The position numbers were made by a program, and so were the translations under genes. 30,879 nt of DNA, from positions 1 through 30,879 of the forward strand of contig JNEM01012514.1 of NCBI GenBank assembly GCA_000697335.1, read 5' to 3'. Shown in pieces: positions 23,438-30,879 of this stretch (position 1 is the first letter of the stretch; every line of letters begins with the position of its first letter). This DNA is from Conidiobolus incongruus B7586 (taxonomy: Eukaryota; Entomophthoromycota; Entomophthoromycetes; Entomophthorales; Conidiobolaceae). The notes below the pieces were generated by a model. The model saw only the letters and a program-made list of their open reading frames with translations, ran no database searches and was not told where the DNA came from.

Positions 23438-24727
23438 AAAATGGGAAATTTTTTAATTTCTGATTTTTCAAACATATTATTAGTTTCAAATAAAAAAATA
23501 TATACAAAACAAATAGGAAAATAAATAGTTTTAAATTATATATATATATATATATATATATAATAACTTTTTTAATTAAAAAAATAATTTTTTGAAATTA
23601 GTTGTTTAATTTAATTATACTTAAACTAAATAGTAACCATCAAAAGTTTTTTATTTTAGTATTAGTAAAACTTAACTATATACCCTCTAAAATCATTTAA
23701 AATTTATAAGCAGCTTTTAATAATAAAGTATTATCTAAATCAACAATTTATTGCTAGGTAAATTACTTTAAAACTAGGAGAGAAACTACCTAAACCTATT
23801 AAAATCTAAAAAACTAATTTCAACTGTTATTCTTTTAATTGTTAATAAAGTAAAAAAATATATTGAAAAGCACTTTTTTATTTCAGCTAGAAAATTATCA
23901 AGACATTTTAATATTAGTTACATAAGTATTTAATATATATATAAGTTTAAATTAAAATTAATTAATAAAAATATAAAATAAGTATCTTATAATTTAACTA
24001 AAGCTTAAAAAAAAGTTAGAGTAGTTATTACTAAATAAAACTTACTAAGGTATAGCTAAAAACCAAAGCTTTTATAATAAATTATTATAATTGATAAATC
24101 TTAAATTTTTTTGTATAACCCTCTATTAAAATATAAATTAAAATGTTAGATTAAAACAAATCAACCCTTTTTACAAATTCCTTTAAATAAACACTTTATT
24201 GATAAACAAATGTTAATTGTTGTAATAGATTATAATAGCATATGCTATTCTTATTTAGTTCTTAAAGGAAAATTAATTAATAATAAACTTTATATTTCTT
24301 TTTTAAATAAAACTATTTCTAATTAGTATTCTCAATATAATTTGAGAAAACCTATTATTTTACATAATAATTATAAAATACATAAATCTAAAGTTGTAAA
24401 AAACTTTCTAATTAAAAATAACTGGAAAAAACTACCACATCTAGTATATTCCTTAGATTATAACCTATGTAACTATAATTGTTTTAGGTAATTAAAAAAC
24501 CAGCTTACATGAAAGAAAATTTCTGCAGGAAAATTTAATTGGTTTGTAAAACATCAAATTTCAGTTTTTAATAAAAAGAACTGTTTTTTAGGTGTTAGAT
24601 CTTTGATAAAAATATAGCAAAAAGTTATTAGAAATAAAAGAAATTATTAATTTTATATTATATATTTATTTTTACTTTTTATATATTAAAATGTTTACTT
24701 TTTTTCAATTGCAAAAAATTCCCATTA
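23438..24727 (+). mobile_element. Mariner-type (DD34D) DNA transposon, copy 3 (best preserved)
   Basis: This ~1.29 kb copy has ends AATGGGAAATTTTTT on the left and, from the opposite strand, AATGGGAATTTTTTGC on the right. It aligns from end to end with the copies at 2883-4157 and 5456-6727. The plus-strand transposase remnant covers ~23800-24660. Its mariner catalytic region is clearest here: ILHNNYKIHKSKVVKNFL, then KKLPHLVYSLDYNLCNY near 24355-24480, with 34 residues between the second and third catalytic positions. Both of those positions now read N instead of D, so besides the several stops the catalytic centre itself is lost. A TA microsatellite at ~23538-23562 lies inside the 5' part. 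No CpG was found. Confidence 0.77.
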
Positions 24728-25534
24728 TTTAAATTACAAAGTAATATTAATTGAATGTTATTTTGATTTAAATATAAGTTTGATTCATTCCTATATATTA
24801 TTAAATTAATAATGCTTAAAATCCATATTATGATATATTTATATATTGGATATTGAGACTTTTAATATTATCTACATTCTATCTATTTTATCATAATTAG
24901 ATTTAAATATTTTTTAAAAAATTTAATTAAAATAGTATCAAATTTAATATTACATTTAATAACTTAATCATTATTATGATTAATATAATATTTTAAAATT
25001 TAGATATATTGTTATTTTGTTATTTGGATTAATTATAGCTTCCTTTACATGTCAAATAAATAATAATATTATTTAATTATTATTATTATTATAGTCGGTG
25101 AGTTTTATTCTATTATTTAAATCAAATTAAAAACAAAAAATAGTAATCAAATACCCAAATGAAGTATAAATATACTTTAACCTTTTATCATAGTTTACAT
25201 ATACTTATAAAATACATTTATTTTTTGGTTTATCTATCATAAAAAGAAACGATTTCAGAAGTATTTATTATATTTATTATTTTTATAATAATTTATAAAA
25301 ATTTTGTTATAAAAATAAAGAAAAGCAATTACAAAAATTAAAAATGATTAAAAGTTGTAAAAATAAAATACACAAGAAATTTATCAAACTAATTATTAAA
25401 AAGTATAAAATTAATTTGAATTTGATATTCAAAGAGTGATAAAAAAACCAATAAATACATTGGAAGTAAAAATATAAATACAATATCCCAATGATGTCAT
25501 TTCAGATTTATTCAAAATTAACAAACAAACAGAA
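24728..25534. other. A+T-rich spacer
   Basis: I see no gene, RNA or recognisable repeat. A short ATT-rich simple repeat lies near 25074-25092. Confidence 0.5.
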
Positions 25535-25700
25535 TAGTACTGATTCAAGTTAATCATTTGCGGCAATGATTATACAAGAGAAATATGTGGTAATTGTAAA
25601 TATTCACATATGCAACTTGAATCAAGAGAGATTTTCAACTGTCCTCAATGTGAGTAGAGGTGGATTGAGACATCAACATTGCTAAGAACATATTCCTTCA
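25535..25700 (+). pseudogene. Relic encoding a CxxC zinc-ribbon-like segment
   Basis: One plus-strand frame reads IICGNDYTREICGNCKYSHM and then QLESREIFNCPQCE, a stop, and RWIETSTLL. The spacing of CGNC to CPQC (17 residues between the pairs) followed by an aromatic residue resembles a zinc ribbon or the last zinc site of an RBR-type ligase, but no family can be fixed. In-frame stops lie on both sides, no ATG or splice sites frame it, and it ends ~150 bp before the Csr1-like pseudogene. The less A+T-rich composition continues into that pseudogene, so the two may share an origin. It could also be chance. Confidence 0.3.
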
Positions 25701-25854
25701 ATATCTAACAATTAACCAAGCTAATCTCCAAAGATTAGTGTTGGAACTTACCCCTTGGAATCCCTGGACACCCTGAAGAACTTGGATAAGGGTGATCAAC
25801 TTTGAAACACTTTAGTTTTTAGCGTTAGTCAATTGATTTTGTATCAATTCAGTG

Positions 25855-27005
25855 TATGCTAGAAAGGTTTGTAGAACTAGATTCAGAGATAATTTGAGCG
25901 AGCGAGACGTAGAGGGATTGAGAAAAATCTACTAGTACAAGCTCAATCTGAAGACTGGAAAGGAACAAACAGGGTGTTTCAAAGCTGATATCGATTCTTC
26001 TAAAAATTGGTTACCTGGTGCTAGTATCTACTGAAATTAAGTCGTCTAAGCCTAAAACTTGAATATTCTTAATTAGAAGATGAAATGGTGAAAATTACAA
26101 TGGTCGACCACCCAGATAATTTGGCTCTCCAATTCTTGAGAGCCCTAAAATACAATTCAAGAGCTGCACTCAAAACGATTTATAAAAGTTTAAAACTTTT
26201 TATAATATACATCCACTTGATATCATTCGATTGGAGGAATGTACATTGCTTCAATATTTGTTGAAATCTGATGAGCTTTGCTTTGATGGGCGCGGCCGAG
26301 ATGATAAAGCAAGCTTATATTCAAATACTGGGCTACACAATACAAAATAATGTCTAGTTGAACAGTTCTCCAAAACTATATTGTGTATTATGGGCCAAGG
26401 CCACTTTATGCTTTGTGAGAAGAGAATTACTGGAATTTTTGGTTTGAAAGGGCTTTCATTGAGCAATGTAGATTAGCCTAATCTCAAGCGTGCTATCAAA
26501 ATTTTAGCTGATAGCTACTCCGAATGTCTGCTTCGAACTTTGTGAATGCTAAATCGATTTTAAGTATTAAATAAATATTATTCCATTTAGTTTGATTTGC
26601 TACTAAAAACTAATTTAGGCATTTGGAACGTTGTCTATATCCTTTTGATCATGTAGTCAAGGTTAAAATCCAATTTCCATCCCCAAATAAGTTTGACAAA
26701 TTCACTGACATAGACTAATTACCCATTTATCTTGGAGGAACCAATACCTTCATCTATAACCACACTACACTAACTGGGCAAAAAATAGCTGTTAACCATG
26801 ATCCTAAAGAATGGAAAATACTTGAAGGGAGGATGAAGGTTAGATAATAATTAATTGACAAGGCACAAGACCGAACCAATGGCTGAACAGTTTAAGGGTA
26901 ACGTACCCAGCTTGCAAAATAATTAATAATTAACTTTCGCAAGCTAGCACAATATATTTTGAGCCTTTCATATTTTCATTAAAATAAATAAAATGAATTT
27001 TCACC
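25855..27005 (+). pseudogene. Unprocessed pseudogene of the Csr1-like CRAL-TRIO family
   Basis: This is a third family member, on the opposite strand to the two intact paralogs and recognisable along nearly its whole length. The N terminus reads VCRTRFRDNLSERDVEGLRKIY, compared with GCRKGLLENLSDKDIQGLKEIY in paralog B. Later matches are MVDHPDNLALQFLRALKYNS (~26100-26160), GQGHFMLCEKRITGIFGLKG (~26394-26453), LSLSNVD, and GIWNVVY after the intron. The C-terminal part can be followed to the position of NFDEAHF near 27003. At least ten stops and several frame changes disable it, beginning soon after the N terminus. The intron is still present at 26564-26618 (55 nt, same position), so it arose by DNA duplication rather than by retroposition. 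It keeps CpG sites, unlike the transposons. A 71-codon open run on the minus strand at 26251-26466 is only a shadow. Confidence 0.88.
26564..26618 (+). other. Retained ancestral intron inside the Csr1-like pseudogene
   Basis: GTATTA...TTTAG, 55 nt, lies at the position and phase of the 52-nt introns in paralogs A and B. It is followed by GCATTTGGAACG, identical in its first nine bases to the second exon start of paralog A. Its retention rules out a processed (mRNA-derived) copy. Confidence 0.75.
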
Positions 27006-29857
27006 AGGTTAATTCCAAGTATATCAATTAAAATTCGTTTTTTAAATTAAATTAATTTAGAAATAAAAGTGAAAATTAATAATATTTTTATATAAGGTTA
27101 TATTTGTGTAAAGTTTTCAATTTTTCAATTATTCAAACTATTTCAAATTCTATAATAAATAAATATATATAATTTGATCAAAACCAAATAATAAATAAAA
27201 TGTTGGAAAATTTTTCACAATATATTATTGGCGTTAATAGGCTGTCATTTTAATATTAAATATAATATTGAAATTTGAAAAGAAAATACCAATTTAATAT
27301 GATATTTTTGTTTCTATTATAATTATATAAAATAATATTTCAAATAAAATAAAATTAATAACTAATTCCATAATTTTTCGATATTGATTATATTATACCA
27401 CTAAATTAACTATTTCAGGACAATAATTCAAAGATATAACTATATATTTACAATTATAAAAGATATTTAAAAAACTTTCAATTCTATAGAGTATGTAATA
27501 TTAATAAAGTATATTGATAATAAAACTTATTACATATTGATCTTTTTGTAATAAATATTGATCAATTTTAACTCAGTTCACATTTTAGTATTTGTGTAAT
27601 TTTAATCATAAAAATTAATATTATATTATCTTGAAAAATGCTTTATTTTTTTTTCCAACGAATAAATTGTCAATATTAAAATGTGTTCATTAGTTTTTTA
27701 TACTATTTTGACTTGAATCTGTAAATTGAAAATATATATATATATATATATTTGAAATATTTGAATTCTTTATATCTTTGAAACTTTTCATCAACATTTA
27801 ACAACAATACTAATTCTTCACTAATTAAATTTTGAGATTAGCTTTTGATTTATTTAAGAGGTAATATATGATATAATTTATCAATCTTGAAAAAAGTTAT
27901 AAATTCACATTATTATCTTACACAAGGTGAAAAAATGAATAATTTGATATATAATTGATAATTAATTGTTATTTTTATATAATTTATTTATAATTACTAG
28001 TTATATATTGATAAATAATTAAATTTTAATTAAATATGGAATCTATTCAAATGACAGGATTTTTATTTAATCATATTATTTTGAACCAAATAATGATATA
28101 AAATATTAAGGGTAACAAGTATGATATTAGCGCCATACGAAATTAAATATTAAAATATCTTATAATTTGATATGAGTATTTAAACTAAACATAAATTATA
28201 TTAAATTTGAAAAAAAATGTTAATAATATTTATTCTTATTTGGTTTGAATTTATCTTAATAAACTCAATATATTTCTTAATTCTTAGCAATATTTTAGCT
28301 TGAAATTGGGATAATATTACAATTCTCAATTGGTACAAAAGGAAATAATTAATTATTTAAAAAGAATAAACTAATTACCATTTGGGTTATAAGTTAAAGC
28401 GAACAATCCAAGTTATCAGCATTCACAATCATATTATATTCAATTACTATAGAAATTATAAACACTGTTAAAAATGGTGCTGATTTACCTCTGGATTAAC
28501 TTATATCACTGACCTTCTAATAATTTATAATATTTTATAAAATATACTTAAAAGATATAAATATATTGACTAATAAAGCCAATATTTCAAAATTAAATCC
28601 AGTTTTAGTTACTATAAAAATATAAGAAATATGTCACATAAATAATTTGAATAGTGATGTATACGAATATCGAAAGAATGGAAATTATATATAACCATTT
28701 TTGGTCCAATACAATATAATAGTTCATAATCAATTAAATTACAAGAATTTGTATGAGAACACATTACTTCGCCCATTAAGATTTTGTATTTATAAGAAAA
28801 TTCTTGAAATGTGTAGTCGATATGTACGGTTAACTATATACTCATAAGGCTAGTAAGAGTAATGAATATATTAAACTTCTCTAAGATTTGATGAGATCAG
28901 TTTATTGAATAAAAATAAAATTTCAAATGATCCAGAAATATTATATTGATTATTTTCAGTAAAATCACGCTGGATATAGCGATATTTAAAAAAAACTGAA
29001 TTTATTTCAATGAATTGACCATTAGTATACTAATTATATATCTATATGCCATATATTTTTATATAAAGATATAATATATAATATTTTAGAGCACCATAAT
29101 TCTTATATTATGAAAGGTAAATTAATTTAAATTTGCAACGCCTCAAATATTTTCTTTTTTTTTAAATGATTATTTTTCTTTTTACAATTTTTAAATTAAT
29201 CAAAATTTAAAATATGTATATAAAAGAAAATTTGATTAATTATAATTAATTATATTAAAGTTAATTTTTCATTTAGTTTTTTAAATAATTTATAAAAAAA
29301 TATATTGATAAAAAAGTAATATTTCGATTGATTTAATTAGCCATTCAAATGTATTTATGAAATTAAAAAATCTATTTATGACACAAATTAGTATTAATCA
29401 CCAACCTTGCTCTTGTGCCTCATTTTACAATATATAAAATATATTTAATTTATTAAATCAATTAATATTATCTAGTATTAAATTTTTTTGAAAAAGATTT
29501 GTATAAAGTGAAAAAATTGGAAATACAATAAAACATATAAAGTTTGACAAGGTAAAAGATAAAAAATCTCTATTTGATCATTAAACTCGATTAATTGACT
29601 CTCTTTTTTTCATCTATCTAGTTTGGCTTATAATAAATGTTATTTTATTAAAATATGATTATTAAAGTTATTGTTTTACATTTCATCTATTTTTTATTAT
29701 AATTTAATAATTATTAATTGGTCAAATTATAGTAATATTAATTGAATTTATAAATGCAAATACTATGTATATTAATATATAAAATATTTTTATTTGAGAT
29801 GATAATAAATTAATAAAAATATTTAATTGAATTGAATTTAGTTGAAATTGTTAGATT
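27006..29857. other. A+T-rich intergenic region before the tyrosinase gene
   Basis: This is nearly 2.9 kb with no gene-like frame that I can support. It contains a TA microsatellite at ~27733-27751. Slightly less A+T-rich patches at ~28380-28500 and ~28650-28900 contain no long frame. The right end must include the tyrosinase 3' untranslated region. Confidence 0.5.
27733..27751. repeat. TA microsatellite
   Basis: A pure run of alternating A and T of about 19 bp. Similar runs occur near 2741-2756, 16404-16421 and 23538-23562. Confidence 0.8.
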
Positions 29858-30879
29858 TTATAATAAATTACCTAACAAATCTTCAGTTTCTCCCAAAACA
29901 CCTTCAACAATATTAGTCACTGGTTTTACAACTTTAGGAACAGGTAAATCAAGATCAACATCCACTAAATCCCCGACTTTCAAATCCACATGCATATTAT
30001 CTTCTAATGTAAATGGTTTGAAAATATTGTCAATGATACTGTCCTTAGGCTGCAGATGCTTGCTCACAGCTTTAACACTGAAAGAATTTTTAGGCTTCTG
30101 GGACTCTTTAATAACATTAATGGCTTGGACGTAGGCTTCATTGATAGCTTCGCGTTCACGCTGTTCGCTAATATCGAACCCGTTCATTCGAAGCCATTCT
30201 TCTGGAATTGGATCCGTAGATGGAATAAGGTCTGTTGCCGTATCACGTTCCAAAGAATTCACCCTTAGGCCACTAACTGTGCCGTTGAGGATTTGAGTAG
30301 CAATTTCATGAATTTGATTGGATTTGGGATTCACAAAGGAGGTTGATTTCATGCGTTTTAATAGCTTTTCTTTTATGGCTTTATGGGCATGTGAGTGCTT
30401 GGGATGGGTTGACTGCTTTTTCATCTGGTTGGATTTATTATCTTTGTTAATTTGTGACTGATTTGAATCGGTTGTTTGTACTACCATTTTGTTTGTATTA
30501 TTTTCCGATTGGGATTGTGGCGCAGTAGAATTGGAGGAGTTAACTATATCTTGGTTCAAATCAGTTTCATCCGGTGCCATAAACGCCATAATCCTTTGCG
30601 TATTGCTGGGAAGAGAATCTGTGATGACTCCAACATACTTGTAGCATAATCCAGGACCTTGTGTATTGAGCATAGCCCGAACCTGAGTACCCCATGGCCA
30701 CAAAGCATCAGTATCTCTAGCACTACGTCCTCCGAACTCGTTCCCTCTAGCTCCTCGGCGTCGCTGCCATTCACTCCAAATTCGGTCAATGTTAGTGTGA
30801 TGGACGAAAAATGCTGGGTCATTCGGAGAATGCATTCTTACCATATCACCCCTTTTACCACCAATATTCACATGGACAG
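29858..30879 (-). CDS. Tyrosinase, C-terminal part (gene continues beyond the window)
   Basis: Open from the right edge to TAA at 29858, giving 339 visible residues without an intron; the CuA site and the N terminus lie outside the window. The visible start VHVNIGGKRGDM and then SPNDPAFFVHHTNIDRIWSE form the CuB copper site: the histidine of VHV, the HH pair, and the conserved DPAFF and IDRIW. Tyrosinases oxidise monophenols and diphenols to quinones for melanin or cell-wall cross-linking. After the catalytic end (~90) comes a low-complexity linker (~100-165) rich in N, Q, S and K with N-glycosylation sequons, and then a less biased tail of ~170 residues ending in acidic, V- and D-rich stretches (DLKVGDLVDVDLDLPVPKVV). 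In many fungal tyrosinases the C-terminal domain shields the active site until it is cleaved; whether this tail does so cannot be seen. No membrane anchor is visible in this part. Confidence 0.9.
   Translation of the reverse strand, partial: VHVNIGGKRGDMVRMHSPNDPAFFVHHTNIDRIWSEWQRRRGARGNEFGGRSARDTDALWPWGTQVRAMLNTQGPGLCYKYVGVITDSLPSNTQRIMAFMAPDETDLNQDIVNSSNSTAPQSQSENNTNKMVVQTTDSNQSQINKDNKSNQMKKQSTHPKHSHAHKAIKEKLLKRMKSTSFVNPKSNQIHEIATQILNGTVSGLRVNSLERDTATDLIPSTDPIPEEWLRMNGFDISEQREREAINEAYVQAINVIKESQKPKNSFSVKAVSKHLQPKDSIIDNIFKPFTLEDNMHVDLKVGDLVDVDLDLPVPKVVKPVTNIVEGVLGETEDLLGNLL

Noticed and set aside
26251-26466. 71-codon minus-strand ORF
   Set aside because: It is antisense to the Csr1-like pseudogene, whose sense frame matches the paralogs.
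29832-30268. Plus-strand ORFs of 70-100 codons near the tyrosinase
   Set aside because: They are antisense shadows of the tyrosinase coding sequence.
1-30879. CRISPR arrays, bacterial operons, tRNA genes
   Set aside because: No regularly spaced direct repeats, no ribosome-binding-site-led gene clusters and no tRNA A/B box pair were seen; the intron-bearing genes show that this is eukaryotic nuclear DNA.

Overview
This window looks like nuclear DNA from a very A+T-rich fungus, probably an early-diverging lineage. The gene content is fungal or general eukaryotic: Sec14/Csr1-like lipid-transfer proteins, a short synaptobrevin, a two-RRM U1A/U2B''-type snRNP protein and a tyrosinase. Introns are uniformly 51-55 nt with GT..AG ends, and one carries a perfect TACTAAC branch point. 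The exact taxon cannot be read from the sequence; Zoopagomycota such as Harpellales would fit, but this is inference.

Layout. Positions 1-4157 and 5456-6727 are decayed Tc1/mariner-superfamily DNA transposons. The first is a three-level nest: a Tc1-like DD34E element carries a ~0.3 kb TA-flanked MITE, which carries a second, younger copy of the same Tc1-like family. Two mariner-type (DD34D) copies follow, and a third lies at 23.44-24.73 kb. These blocks contain no CpG dinucleotide that I could find, and their stop codons look like C-to-T or G-to-A products.

The host genes are: a Csr1-like gene (minus, 8794-9976); a possible small exon of an unknown minus-strand gene (12043-12121); a four-exon synaptobrevin (plus, 12675-13189) whose start codon is split by an intron; a U1A/U2B''-like spliceosomal protein (plus, 14427-15406); a second Csr1-like gene (minus, 19693-20887); an unprocessed pseudogene of the same family (plus, ~25855-27005); and the 3' part of a tyrosinase gene entering from the right edge (minus, 29858 to beyond 30879).

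Between the genes are long A+T-rich stretches with no recognisable coding content. One exception is a compact G+C-richer island at ~17.00-17.35 kb with several hairpins and no intact ORF, possibly a structured RNA. The genes do not form a pathway. The clearest local relationship is the three-member Sec14/Csr1-like family, in which two copies are intact and one is decaying. I found no convincing new multi-gene system. The most notable observations are the intron-split start codon, the nested transposons with their mutation footprint, and the unidentified island.
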